DNA from: Capsicum annuum
Taxonomy: Eukaryota; Streptophyta; Magnoliopsida; Solanales; Solanaceae
Direction of reading: 5' to 3'
DNA length: 64,000 bases
Assembly: GCF_002878395.1 (NCBI RefSeq)
Contig: NC_061121.1
Span: 43,101,180 to 43,165,179, forward strand
The notes beneath the pieces were generated by a model. That model ran no database searches, was not told the DNA's origin, and saw nothing but the letters and a program-made list of their open reading frames with translations. Of this stretch, positions 11,085-24,300 are shown one piece after another (the first letter of the stretch is position 1; the number at the start of each line of letters is the position of its first letter). Made by a program: the position numbers and the translations under genes.

Positions 11085-11619
11085 CGTTTTGTGTGAACTA
11101 CTGTTTATATTTATTGTCTATAATTCATGTAAATAGTATGATTCTAATATGCTTCCAATGTATACTATTTTCCAATAATTCATAGTGAAATGAATATACC
11201 ATATCAATTTGTTATATATGGATGATGAGATTGCACTGTTACAGAGCCAACGTCAGTACACTTATTGGAGGTTTATTGACGTACATCCACTAGGATGACG
11301 GGTTTTATTGGAAATATAGCACATAAAAGGGCTTTTTTGCATTGAAGTGAATAATCTAGTCAATCACTCTTCTCCCGATTATCCAAGCGTCACCTGAAAG
11401 GAAGGTAACTTTTCCTAAATGATTATGTACTGTGCAACACATTCATAAGTAGAATTCTACGATGAACGACGACTCTTGAACCTAGTGCTTTGATAAAACT
11501 TATCCAAAACACCCCTTTGAGAGTAAGATTTGTTCGATATATGCAAGTGTTATACCTTACTACTTTCTTAGCCTTCTCTCGTCTCACCAATCTAGTATTG
11601 CCGTATAAGAGAACTGTCT
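11085..11619. other. Intergenic, nothing recognised
   Basis: AT-rich sequence between the Copia remnant and a SINE. Short ORFs on both strands show no family resemblance. Confidence 0.3.
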
Positions 11620-11817
11620 TGGAGAAGGCCAGCAATATGACAAGAATCCAACTTGTTCTAAGCGTACCACCGGTTTCGAGGCATGAGTATGGAAGAATCC
11701 TTGGTTGGGGGTATTGAGAACGCTACCTCCTAATGTACCCTACCCAACACGAATCCAAATTAGTCAAACTCCAATGTGGACACCTGGACACTGGATACGA
11801 AACCAAAAAAAAATTGC
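11620..11817 (+). mobile_element. tRNA-derived SINE (Solanaceae type), 3' part
   Basis: The text runs CCGGTTTCGAGGCATGAGTA, then TCCTTGGTTGGGGG, then AATCCAAATTAGTCAAACTCC, then GGACACTGG, and ends in a poly-A run at 11806-11815. The order and wording fit a Solanaceae SINE body. The 5' tRNA-like end is unclear. It lies about 570 bp beyond the stop of the DUF616 gene. Confidence 0.6.
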
Positions 11818-12390
11818 TCCACGCATCAATATATCACTAGAAACATGAATATTCAACTGAAAGATGATTTCATTTCACAACACTCTGTAATCAGTAATAC
11901 AAGTTGGGGTCTGACTATATGAAACGTAATATTGCTTCTCTATATTGCAGAAACCACTAATTTCATCAGTGTTAGCTGGAATTGAGAAGATACATATTCA
12001 ATGTACAATAAAAGGGTTTACTATATGTGGAGGATCTTCTATAGTTGAATACATTTGTTTACAAACTTCTTTAGGAAACTCGTTCAGCTCCGAACTCAGA
12101 AGAAATCTCGGAAAACATCCAACAGTTATGATAATTCAAGCTGCAGTGACACCTCACGAGCTTCCTAAGCCATCCTCAATCACTCAACAGCAGATGAGTT
12201 ATGACAAACCAAAGATATTCCACGAAAGTTCTATCCTGCACTTAAAAGACTTAAAATTAGTTCCGCGCCCAAAAATGTATAATCTCAAGTCGCCAAAGAA
12301 TGTATCAGTTCATCTTCAACCTGAAAGTTCGTTCAAATGGCTTGAAGCAAGAGTTCGAGTTTACCAAGTCCTTGTAAGGAATGAAGAATA

Positions 12391-15300
12391 TCAAACTATT
12401 CTTGGAGGAGGTGGAGCAGATGGCTCTCTGTGATGAAACAACTTGACCAGTGACCTACGCTCGCAGTCCTGCAGAAGCAAACTTTCAAACATATGATGAT
12501 GGTCCACATACTTTCTTTAACGCAAGTAAAAGACACCGTTTTGGGTGCAGTGTTGTTGCGATATCAAAACTTCACAACCCAGTAGAACATGAAGCAATTA
12601 GTGGAACACTTATGTTTCAAGCAAAATGTGCTTTGTTTCAAGCAAACAAAACATCTCAGTTGAATGTCCCTTCAGGACATCCGATAAAAACTATACAGAG
12701 ATGATGATCAGCATGGCCCCTGCATAAGGATGATATGCACAAAGCTGCACATACAATATTCCAATAAAATAATGACATCAAGAGCATTGTGTTTACATGT
12801 TCAGTTCACAGGTTTAATCGAAGATAGAGCAGCACAAGTGACAAGGAGTTGTCAGACCTCAATAACATATCAAACATTAATTTTGAAAAACGGTGTTTAC
12901 GTTTCAAATTGATAGGGAACACTTTTGCAAAGTCAAATTACAAATGGCTTCTCTTTGTTAGCAGACATATCGAAGCACGATATAATGCTGCAGAAACATA
13001 TCTGGCAGTACAGATATTCTTCAAGAATAAGCAGACAATTCAACAGTAAACCATGTGTTTATCAGTTTCTCAAGAGCTGTAAAAAAAAATATTAAAGTGA
13101 CCCGAAAATTACCTTAAACATATTTAAATGGAATGGTTTGTCTGGATTCATTCTCTTCAGCTTTAGGAATGTAAATGCAAAGCTTAGTTGGTCACGTGAA
13201 GTAAATCGGTCAACTTCGTTGAACCAGAGGCAAGAGAATAAATTTGACATCGGTGTATGTGCTCTGACAATAAAAGAACCTTCAGGCACATCTGCAATAC
13301 ACAAAAAACCATAATTTGTTCAACAAACTGCATATGAAGAAGATGGCAATGAGAATAGGATAAACAGTAAGTGTTAAGTGGCACGTACAGCTTGGCAGAG
13401 ATGGATTCGGATCTAAAGGGTCAAATTTGGTAAGACCATCAGATTGGTACAACGAAAACTGTTCATCAATAGCAGTGTGATTGTACTTATTTAGACGCTT
13501 ATTTTGGAGTACTTCTTCCCAAACACAGTGCCGAGTATAATGATTTGAGATGGCATACTCAGAGCCGGTTTGCCACAAGAAATGATCAATTATCAACATT
13601 GGATCAGTTGAGAGCCGCAGTTTGCTATCTAGCCAAATAGAGTACCTAAAAATCGCCACAAGAGGAAAACAAATTAATCTTCAGTTGGAGCCAGATAGAC
13701 TAAGAATAAAAGTCCAGATAGGGATATGAAAAATCACCTAGAAGAAGGAAAGAGGCGATGCGTCAAAAACTTTGGTACTTTCCCTGTTTTACGCGTATCT
13801 GTGTATGGTAAGTTCTTGACGACAACTAATTTCCACAATCCAACAAATCCACCATCATCAGGTGCGCTTCCTTCTTTTGAGAGCGTTGAAAGAGTTCCCT
13901 CATCAACAAACATAACAAAACATACGTTCTTCTTTGAATACTCACTGATCTGAAAAGGTAAGGATCAATCAAAAGTAAGCACATGTTGCTATATCCTAAC
14001 CTGCTCTTGGACTTTCCAAAGATATCATCTGACAAATCTGTAGAATATTGCTAAATGGAGTCACTTATTACTAGAGAAAACATATGTATCCGGGATACAT
14101 GTTTTAGAAAGTCTTTGATCTTCACAGAGTTATTCAACATTTCAGAGTTGCAAGTTTTTTATGCAATTGCCATTTCGGAGAACAGAGAAGAGCAAACGGA
14201 GTTGAAACTGCAAGGTCATTAGAATGAGAATGAAGAGAAAAAGAATCTTCCAGCCTTCCAGGTGGTTTAATTACTTCAAAATGGATAGTAATAAAACAAT
14301 CTCAACGAACATCATTGCAGGAGAGAAAAGTAAATATAAAGAAAAAAGAAGGCCAAATCATTACCAATCTGCTTGTCGGCCTTCTTAAAAAATCAGAGCT
14401 TCCAAAAATACATGATGATACGACCACTCTGCACGCACTCATGTATCTTTTGTCCTCCTCTTTCAAATCAAATCCAGTACTTGGAAGCCCTGCAGCTCCC
14501 CTCAAAAAACCACAATGAATTGTTTGATTTACAGCAGAAAATGATTGTTCTCTTTCTTCAAGGGTCTGGTGTCCACCAAATCTGGGATCATGAGCATCAG
14601 TATGGGAAGCTTTCTTTTCTGTTTCCATATATCCCAGGGAAAACTGGGTGAAATTCATAAAATCCTTGGGTTCACTATGCAAATCGACGGCATCCCTAAA
14701 CACTACATCACAAGGAAAAAAGCCTGAAAATCAAATAGAAATGAAATGAGGATTTGAAAATTTTCAATAGTTTCTGTTTACATTGGAAAAAAGTCCCTAT
14801 AACTTCCAGCTAGTATATAGCATTACCAAGAAATGTCAACAAAGGAATAGACTTTCAGTAACTAATCGCTAGAATGTTATGATAATTTTCCATAGCCACA
14901 TGATAACATATACTTTGTGCCATGGACAATAGTATGGTCAATTACCAACTCTTTTTGGCACTTTTTGGAGATTGGAAAAGAAGTGAAGAGGATAGAACAG
15001 AACAGGAAACTTTTCCATATGAGGCATGCTATGATGCATATCTAGGCAATCCAAAATTAATTGGACTGAACACATTCAAAGCACATTTAAACTTCGGCTG
15101 CCACCAACCTCAATAAGACAAAAGGTTTTGATCTTTGACCACAAAATTCTTTGATAAAATACATGACAGGTTATAAGCTAATCTTGCTTAGCAGGCCATA
15201 TTTTCCACAAAGAAGTTTATTGAAGGCATACTTATTATAAAAGCAGAGGAATAGAGTGGAAGAGCGTGTGTGTATTTGATGAGACTGCAGTGCAGTTTAT

Positions 15301-18300
15301 ATACAACTGAAATAATAGCGTAAACTAACTCCTAGAATGTAGGAATAGATAACTATGTCTAATACAACTAACGCCTAAATAAGTTGAACAAGTCTAATCC
15401 TAATCAAACTATATCTGTAGTATTAGTACATGTGCACAGTAAAACAATTTTACAACACAGGTAAACCACTAATGCTAATGCGCTATTACGCCCCCCTCAA
15501 GTTAGGTGTGAAGCGACAACACGTAACTTGGGAAGCATTAACCGGAAAGCTGGCTTGGACAATGGTTTGGTAAGTGCATCTGCAAGTTGATCAGCAGAGT
15601 GTATGTGCCTCATTTGGACCAGTCCATTGCGGACCTGGTTATGAACAAAGTGAAGATCAACCTCAAGGTGCTTTATTTTGGCATGATGTACCGGATTCTC
15701 GGCAATGTACGTAACTCCAAGGTAATCACAAAGTATTATAGGTGTAGCAGGGAGTGACACATGAAGATCTTAGAGCAAGTGAGTAACCCAATTCGTTTCA
15801 GACAAGGCGGAAGCAACCACACGATATTCAGCCTCAGTGGAGGATCTAGAGACAGTAGGTTGCTTACGAGAACTCCAAGAGATGGGCGTTGTGCCCAGAT
15901 AAACAAAGTAGCCCGAAACGGCGATCATTGATGTCACCTGCCCAATCAGCATCGGCATAGGCATAGAGATCAGTCGATTTCTGTGGGGAAATACGAATGC
16001 CATACTGGGATGTTTCTTTAAGGTAGCGCAGGATACGCTTAACTGCCTTCCAGTGAAGCACAAACGAAGAGGTGTTGAACTGAGTAAGCTTGTTTACAGA
16101 GTATGTGATGTCAGGTCGGGTAAATGAAAGGTACTGAAGCTTACCGAGCACACTTCTGTATTCTTTTCCATCAGTTTTAGGTGCTTCATCATCAACTAGT
16201 AGGATCTCGAACATGCTCATAGGTGACTGAATACCTTTGCAGTCTTGCATCTGAGTGTCATATAGAATCTCCTGTATATACTTGGATTGACTGAGAAACA
16301 AGCCATCAGCATTTCTGTGTACTTCAACACCCAAGAAATAGTGTAATAAATCAAGGTACTTGAGAGAAAATTTTTTCGAAAGAGTGGTAACAACATGTTG
16401 AAAGAGTGTTTCATCACTGCCTGTGATTATGAGGTCATCCACATAGATCAAATATAAATAATGACCCCCATATTGTGCAAAACAAAGAGAGAATTATCAC
16501 ACTCAGACATCTTGAACCCCATTCGAATCAAAGAACTAGTCAATGCATCATACCAGACCTTAGGAGCTTGCCGGAATCCGAAATTGCCTTTTTGAGATTG
16601 CAAACATAGTTGGGATGATTTGTGTCTTCATAGCCAGGAGGTTGAGACATATACACGTCTTGAATCTTTCCTTGAAGAAAAGCATTATTGACATCTACTT
16701 GATGTAGTGGGTAGTTCATTTGTACAGAAACTGTAAGTACTATTCGAATAGTAGTTGGTTTAACCACCGGACTGAATGTCTTGTGAAAATCAAATCCGGG
16801 CCTTCGAGTGAACCCTTTTGCAACTAAACGTGCTTTGTACCTATCAATGGAGTCATCAAATTTAGTTTTGGTTCGAAACAATCACTTACAAGGGACAATA
16901 TTTCGGGCATGGTCAGTGGAACCAAGTCCCAAGTCTGGTTCTTCATTAATACATCAAATTCAGCCTTCACAGCATCTCTCCAATATGGGAATTTTTGTGC
17001 TTGCTTGTGGGTTACAGGGATAGAAGGTGCAGGCTGGTTCATTTGGGCAGTGTAGTCAACAATTTTTCGTCGCTTGATGATGTTGTTTTGCGATCGCGTT
17101 ACTATACTATGTTGTTCTATGGGTGGAATGTTAACAATAAGTTCAAATGGGGGAGGTAAACTTAGAGGTGAAGCTGGCTGTATAGATGATGAGTGTGGTC
17201 GACACCGATAGACGTGGGTAATTGGTGGGCGATGATTCTTGGAGATAGGACAAGTAGAGGGATCAGGGGGTTGGCTTTGTTAAACAAAATGGGGTTGAAG
17301 GTTATCAGCAGTGAATTGCCTATCCCTGTCAGAAGAAGATGTTAAGGAAGTAGAGGGGATATTACCCAGTGCCTGAGGTGTGGAGTGATCTGCCTTCGGG
17401 TAGTTTTCCTATGCGGCACGACTTGAGCATGCGTCTTGGCGAGTGTCTCGCATGAGTGGAATAGTGAGGGGCAACTGGGTGTTATTAGCATCAAGTGTAT
17501 TATCTCCATGATTGAAAAAGTGAGTCATTTGGAAAAGAAACTGTTTCCCACTTTAAAGAAGAAAATTTCTGGTTCAATTGAGAAAACATACTTTCAAATG
17601 GAAAAACATTTTCAAAAAATTTTACATCCCGAGAGAGGAAAATTTTGGAACTGGTGGGGTCAAAACACTGATGGGAATGATGAGTGATGGAGAATCCAAG
17701 ATAGACACAAGGATTGGAGTATGGTTCTAACTTATTTTGGCCATATGGTCGAAGCCATAGGTAGCACAAACAACCAAATGTACGAAGAGATTCGTACGCT
17801 AGTTTGTCATTAAAAAGAACTTCAAATGGTGACTTGTTATTAAGTGTGCTAGTGAGAAGACGGTTGATGAGATATGTAGCATGATGGCAAGCAAATGACC
17901 AAAAACCAGATGGTAAAGCAGCTTGATAAAGTAGTGTTTTAGCTGTCTCAACTAGGTGACGATGACGTCTTTCGGCCAAGGCAACCCATTGAGGTGTGTA
18001 TGGTGGAGAAACAAGATGTTGTATGCCATTGGAGTGGAGGTACGGGTCTAATATTTGATATTCACTTCCTCCATCAGTGTATAGGCTGAGTATTTTTTTA
18101 TCAAAAATGTTTTCCAAGCACAGGATGTAGGTGTTGAAAAAATTGTTGAACTTCATTTTTGTTTTTCATTGTGTATATCCAGATGTATTTGCTATACTGC
18201 TCAACAAAAATACAATAATAACGTTTTTTATCAATTGAGAGCACTGGAGATGGCCCCCACAGATCACTGTAAAGTGTTTCTAATGGAGATTTATTGGACA

Positions 18301-21300
18301 ATTTGTTTAAATAAAATGGAAATTTGTGGGCTTTATTGCAGCAAAAAGAATTACAATAAGTAAATTTGTCTTTCAAAGAATAAGAAAGACTGAAATTATT
18401 GAGAATGCAAAATAAAACTCGAGAATGAGGGTGACCCAGACGAAGAAGAGAAGCGGGTAAACAGGAAAGAGTACAAGCTAGCGAGGAAGGAGGCGAAGTC
18501 AGCGGTCACGGCAGCTAAGACGGCCGCTTTTGAGAGCTTGTATGCAGGGTTACAGGGGAAAGGAGGGGAGAAAAAGTTGTTCCGACTCGCTAAGGCTAGG
18601 GAGAGGAAGAGTCGTGACCTCGATCAGGTGAGGTGCATTAAGGGGGAGGACGGTAGGGTGTTGGTGGAGGACGGTCACATAAAGAAGAGATGGCAGTCGT
18701 ACTTTCATACGCTCTTGAACGACGAGGGGGACAGAGCTATTGTGTTAGGGGAACTGGAGCACTCAGGGGAGTGTCGGGATTTTAGCTATTGTAGACGTTT
18801 TAAGGTAGACGAGGTTAGACAGGCAGTCCGCAGGATGCGAAGGGGTAGGGCGACGGGGCCGGATGAGATACCGGTGGAGTTTTGGAAGTTCGTTGGAGAG
18901 GCTGGTGTAAGGTGGTTGACTGCATTGTTCAATGAAATTTTCAGGACGGCAAAGATGCCCGAGGCGTGGAGGTGGAGTACCATGATCCCCCTCTATAAGA
19001 ATAAGGGGGACATTCAGTGTTGCAATAACTATAGGGGGATTAAGTTACTGAGTCACTCTATGAAGATATGGGAGAGAGTGGTCGAGGTGAGGCTGAGACG
19101 GATAGTGTCTATTTCGGAAAACCAGTTCGGATTTATGCCCGGCCGCTCGACGACGGAGGCAATCCACCTGGTACGGAGGTTGGTGGAGCAGTATAGGGAG
19201 AGGAAGAAGGATCTGCACATGGTGTTCATCGACCTGGAAAAGGCGTACGACAAAGTCCCCAGGGAAGTGCTTTGGAGATGCTTGGAGGTGAGTGGAGTAC
19301 CACAGGCATATATACGAGTAATTAAGGATATGTATGAGGGAGCGAAAACCCAGGTGAGGACGGCGGGAGGAGACTCAGAGCATTTCACTGTCCTGACAGG
19401 ATTGCATCAGGGATCTACTCTTAGTCCCTTTTTGTTTGCGTTAGTAATGGATGTGTTGACGCGGCGTATCCAAGGGGAGGTGCCGTGGTGTATGCTTTTT
19501 GCAGACGATGTAGTCCTGATAGATGAGACTCGAGGGGGTGTGAATGACAAATTAGAGTTGTAGAGGCAAACTCTGGAGTCTAAAGGGTTCAGGGTGAGCA
19601 GAACCAAGACAGAGTATGTGGAATGTAAGTTTAATGACGTGAGGCGGGAGAATGAGGTAGTAGTGAGGCTAGAAGCACAGGAGGTAGGGAAGAGGGATAA
19701 GTTCAAGTATCTCGGGTCCGTGATCCAGAGTAACGGTGAGATTGACGAGGATGTCTCGCACCGTATTGGGGCGGGATGGATGAAGTGGAAACTCGCATCG
19801 GGGGTGCTGTGTGATAAGAAGGTGCCGCCCAAGCTTAAAGGCAAATTCTATAGGGTGGTAGTCCGTCCGGCCTTGCTGTATGGAGCGGAGTGTTGGCCAG
19901 TTAAGAACTCCCACATCCAAAAAATGAAGGTGGCAGAAATGCGGATGTTGCGCTGGATGTGTGGACTGACCCGAGGGGATAGAGTTCGGAATGAGACTAT
20001 CCGGGAGAAGGTTGGTGTGACTTCAGTGGAGTGTAAGATGCGGGAAGCACGATTGAGATGGTTCGGACACGTGAAGAGGAGGGGCATGGATGCCCCGGTC
20101 CGTAGGTGTGAGAGGCTAGCGTTGGATGGTTTTAGACGGGGTAGAGGTAGACCGAAGAAGTACTGGGGTGAGGTGATTAGGCGGGACATGGAACAGTTAC
20201 AGCTCACCGAGGACATGACCCTAGATAGGAAGGTCTGGAAGATGCGAATTACGGCAGAGGATTAGGGCCAGTTCGGGTCGCCAGTGTAGGGAATTAATTG
20301 GTGGGGGTGTATTCCTGTTATGATTCTGTATTCAGTGTTTCGTGTTCCGTGTTCCATGTTTATTACGAATCTGTGTGCTTTCCGCTGCTTTATATTCCTG
20401 CATTCCTGCTTTACTCTGTTTTATATTCCCTATGGGTGCCGTATCTATGTTATGTCATCTGCTGCTGTGTTGTACTATGTGTTTGTGTGATATCTCGTGA
20501 CTTGAGCCGGGGGTCTTTCGGAAACAGCCTTTCTACTTCATCAGAGGTAGAGGTATGGACTGCGTACATCTTACCCCCCCCCCAGACCCCACTAAGTGGG
20601 AATACACTGGGTTTGTTGTTGTTGTTGTTGTAATGAGGGTGACCCAATCTTTGATGCCACAGATGTAACGAAGGGCCGATAACAGCAACATTAATGATTG
20701 GGCGAGACAGTGTTGGCCATTCGTAGAGTCCTGATTTATTCGAGCCGCACAGAAGAGGTGTTCCCGTAATCAGATCCTTCACAAAAAAAGTTAAAAGGAA
20801 AAAATTCTATTGAGGTTTGGTTATCTTGACAAAATTGAGAAACGGAAATAAGCTTGCGCTTGATAGCAGGAGCACATAAACTAGTAGAGAGTTTGAAGGC
20901 ATTTTTTGACGCATATAAATGAGTAGTACCAGTTTGAGTAATTGGAATCACATTACCATTACCCATCATCACTTCCTCTATCCCTTTGAAGTCCTGAACA
21001 TTGTGGAGCGAGTTGGTATTGGAGGTAATGTGGTGAGATGCACCCGAGTCTACAATCCATGGGTTATTTGGCGGTGTTTGGGCAGCAAAATTAGCCTTAG
21101 CTTCAAAGTGGTTGTGGGATCGTGACCGACAGACATTTGTTGTGTGGCCAAATTTGTCACAGAGCTGACAACGGACTCGAGAAGATTGGTGTGGGAAGTT
21201 ACGCCACTGAGAACTATTGTTGGAATCCTAAGGAATAGCACTTTGATTGGGTTGTCCGTTTTGGGGACGCCAGTTGTTGTTGTTGTTGTTATTGTTGTTG

Positions 21301-24300
21301 GGTGGGCGTAGATTATTGCGTGCTGCTGATTGGGAATTTGTGACACGTTGAGCAACTGCGGCAGTGACTTGTGTGGTCGCTTTTTTAGGTCATCATGTTT
21401 GAGGAACACTTCGTGATCAAGAAGCTTGTCAAAAAGTTCTTCATAGCTGATTGGAGAGTCTCGTGCCCGTATAGCTGCTGAAATCTCACGGAACTCTGGA
21501 CCGAGTCCACTCAAAATTTTCACAAGTTCTTTGTTATTGACCGATGAACCAACTGTGGCGAGCTCATCAGACAAAAAGCGAATCTCATGCAGATATTCAA
21601 CAATAGATTTGATGTCTTTACTGACCCGACTGAGATGATGATGGGGGCTAAATATGCGGGTCTGCAATTTGTTCGCAAAGGAGGTGTGAAGCTGATCCCA
21701 AGCAGCTCTGGAGTTGTCTGCGGAAGCGACAGTGAATGCGATTGTGGCATCAACAGAGGCCATAAGAGTAGTTTGGATTAGTTTATCTTGACGAAACCAA
21801 TCCTTGTACTCAGGGTTGGCGGATTCAATTTCGTTAGTAATGATTGTTTTCGGAGGGGACAACGTGGTGCCGTCAAGATGACCATAGAGGTCATGGCCAT
21901 GAAGTAGCATGGCAATCTGGGCCTTCCAAATAGTGAAGTTGTGGCTGCCAGATAGTTTAATCGACAGTTGGGAGGTTGGGTTGAATTGAATTAAGTTTTT
22001 GACGACAGGGGAGGCATCAGCATTAGCAATTGGGGAGGAAACAGCCATTGATGTGCAGGAAAAAAAAAAATTACTCGTTAGAGTTATTGTGGCTCTGATA
22101 CCATATAAAAGCAGAGGAACAGAGTAGAAGAAAGTATGTGTATTTGATGAGACTGCAGTGCAATTTATATACAACTGAAATAATAGCGTAAACTAACTCC
22201 TAGAATGTAGGAACAGATAACTACGTCTAATACAACTAACGCCTAAATAAGTTGAACAAGTCTAATCCTAATCAAACTATATCTGTAGTATTAGTACAAG
22301 TGCACAGTAAAACAATTTTACAACACTGGTAAACCACTAATGCTAATGCGCTATTACTTATCCCCATATCAACCTAATTGTATTTTCATGGAACCTTTTC
22401 TAAAAGAAACTTTTATTTCTTTGTAATATTTTTTCGAGGAATACGAAACTTAACTTTCTTTCATATTGTGTGATATCACTATAATGCAATAGACATTTTC
22501 ATTTGTTACTCACCAGTTTTCTCCAAATGAAGCCGTTTCACAGCAGTAAGATGGAAAGGGAGGTTCTTCATGCTAAAATCAACCTACAATAAGCTTTCTC
22601 AACCTTGTGTAGAGTTACCAATGGATGGTGGAGTAGTTGATTAGTTGATATTGAGTTTTGAGGAAAACTAGAAATACATTTAATGGCTTAGCCTATTTCA
22701 ATATGGACTATTTCTTATTTATGCAACAGCAAGGCACTTAAAGCTTATGTGGAAAGCCATAAAAGTTTGAAGCGCATCTACTTCTTCGTTTTCTCCTCTT
22801 TTGGAGCATGAAGTTGATTCCATGTTGTCTTTTTTGTTCATTGGAAATACTATTTTGTTTGAAAGATTGTTCGCTTCTCTTCCCTCATAGATGGTTTATG
22901 TAGAACTACTTCAAATATTGCAAAGTGAATAAATACAGGAAGATCAGAGACTACTCATTTAGCCAACATTGTGTGATTTTGAAAATATAATAACCAAAAG
23001 CTCATTCATAGCGAAGTTTCAGCTATTGTTCTTCTTGTTATCTCTTGATAGCCATTAAAAGTAATTAACGACATAATTTATAAAGGACGTACTTCAGGAT
23101 TTACAAAGACAACTCAGAGATCTGCACTAAAAAGTAATTAACGACATAATTTATAAAGGACGTACTTCAGGATTTACAAAGACAACTCAGAGATCTGCAC
23201 TAACACTCTCACATTGCCACACGCAATCATGAAACAAGCAGGAAAAAGTGAGTGTTCAACTATAGTTCTATACATGTAACTCTCTGTTTATTAACAACTG
23301 CAGACAATTGCTTAAAACTGACAACAAAGCTCTATGATCTAGGCTTCACTATTTCTGCTGCAATGTCATTACTCATTATTAGTAATTATCTATTTTGACC
23401 AGGACAAGTACAACTTCTCTTCCCATTTTCTTTTTTGCTGGAAACCCTCTTCTTAATGACATAAGTTCACACAAAAATCTACACAAGCATAGTAAAAACG
23501 AGTCTTACGCTGCCTACGCGGCTTCTTTGTTGGGCGCTCAGGGACATCATGCACAATAAAATCTTCTCGCATTTCTCTCCAAGGCAACATGCCATGTTCC
23601 AGTTTAACTACAAAGAACAATGGGAAAACATGTCTTTGAATAATATCTCATATTCTAACAATATCTAAACTTAGAAAAAACTCACCAAAATTTTTATAAA
23701 CTCAAAATTTGAGTAGTATGACTAAAACAGGCTTGATATCCTTCATCTAGAGTTTAGGGTATTAAAACATCCAAAGGGACACCACTGCCCATAAGATACT
23801 CATAGTAGTATGCTAATCTAAAAGTGTAAATATCCCAGAAAAGAGTAGCATTGCTAGCAGTTACTACTTACTACTATTTATAATCCCAAATTAAAGATTT
23901 ATAACAGCTAACATGCTAGAGGATACAGCACAACAACATGCCCAGTGTAGTCCCACAAAGTGAGGTCTGGGGAGTGTAGAGTGTGCGCAGATCTTACCAC
24001 TACTTCAGAGGTAGAGAGGGTGTTTCCGATAGACTCTCAGCTCAAGAACTAAAGGATACATCACATAAAAGTTTAAAACTTACAGCTCAAAGTTTGTTCA
24101 CAAGAAAAACAAAAAAAGGTGCATAAGATGGAAAGCAAATTACCCATTTCACATTGAGGAGTAGCCTCTTTTCCCCAATTACTTTTCGGTGCACCCATGA
24201 GGTTCTTTTCTTTGTATGTATAGAAGATTGGGTGTCTATTCTCAGAAAATCATTTTTCTACTTTTCGGCTAGGTTGCTCGGACCCTTCAAAAATGTTGTT

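Larger units (their letters stand above)
15497..22048 (-). pseudogene. Copia gag-pol, frameshifted and split by a LINE
   Basis: Start ATG is at 22048. The gag (UBN2-type) opens [15 protein letters not shown] and runs to about 21200. After a frame change comes a CCHC knuckle, [14 protein letters not shown] (about 21180-21140), then the protease DSGASHH site (about 21060). A GAG-pre-integrase HQRLGHPH (about 20650) is interrupted by the LINE. Integrase runs about 18430-17500, with TDGGSEYQ and [15 protein letters not shown]. Reverse transcriptase runs about 17040-16200, with YVDDL at about 16445. RNase H ends near 15497 ([27 protein letters not shown]). Several frameshifts and stops break it, including one in the integrase near 18150 and one after the first reverse transcriptase block. 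Confidence 0.9.
15236..22356 (-). mobile_element. Complete Copia LTR retrotransposon in an intron, with non-canonical TA...TA ends
   Basis: The two LTRs are both 253 bp (15236-15488 and 22104-22356), about 96 percent alike by eye. An exact 5-bp target duplication CTTAT lies at 15231-15235 and 22357-22361. The primer site TGGTATCAGAGCC (initiator Met tRNA type) is read on the minus strand at 22103-22091, directly abutting the LTR. A purine tract lies at about 15490-15500. With these limits the element begins TAATAGCGC and ends TTTTATA in its own sense, not TG...CA. It is antisense to nothing here: element and DUF616 host gene are both on the minus strand. A LINE splits its integrase region. 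Confidence 0.95.

Noticed and set aside
11945..12433. A 162-codon plus-strand open frame
   Set aside because: It overlaps the last exon and 3' flank of the minus-strand DUF616 gene, has no recognisable family text, and its C-terminal part is the antisense of a clearly coding exon.
14922..15116. A 64-codon plus-strand open frame
   Set aside because: The minus strand here fits an exon with matching phases on both sides; the plus frame has no partner exons.
20298..20633. An open frame after the LINE ORF2
   Set aside because: It reads the LINE 3' untranslated region; similar frames arise at 37340-37866 from other copies of the same tail.
22513..22583. A possible DUF616-gene exon with good splice signals (GTAG acceptor, GTGAGT donor)
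   Set aside because: Joining it to exon 2 creates a stop at the junction, and its text has no known counterpart. It was left out of the gene model but could belong to an alternative transcript.
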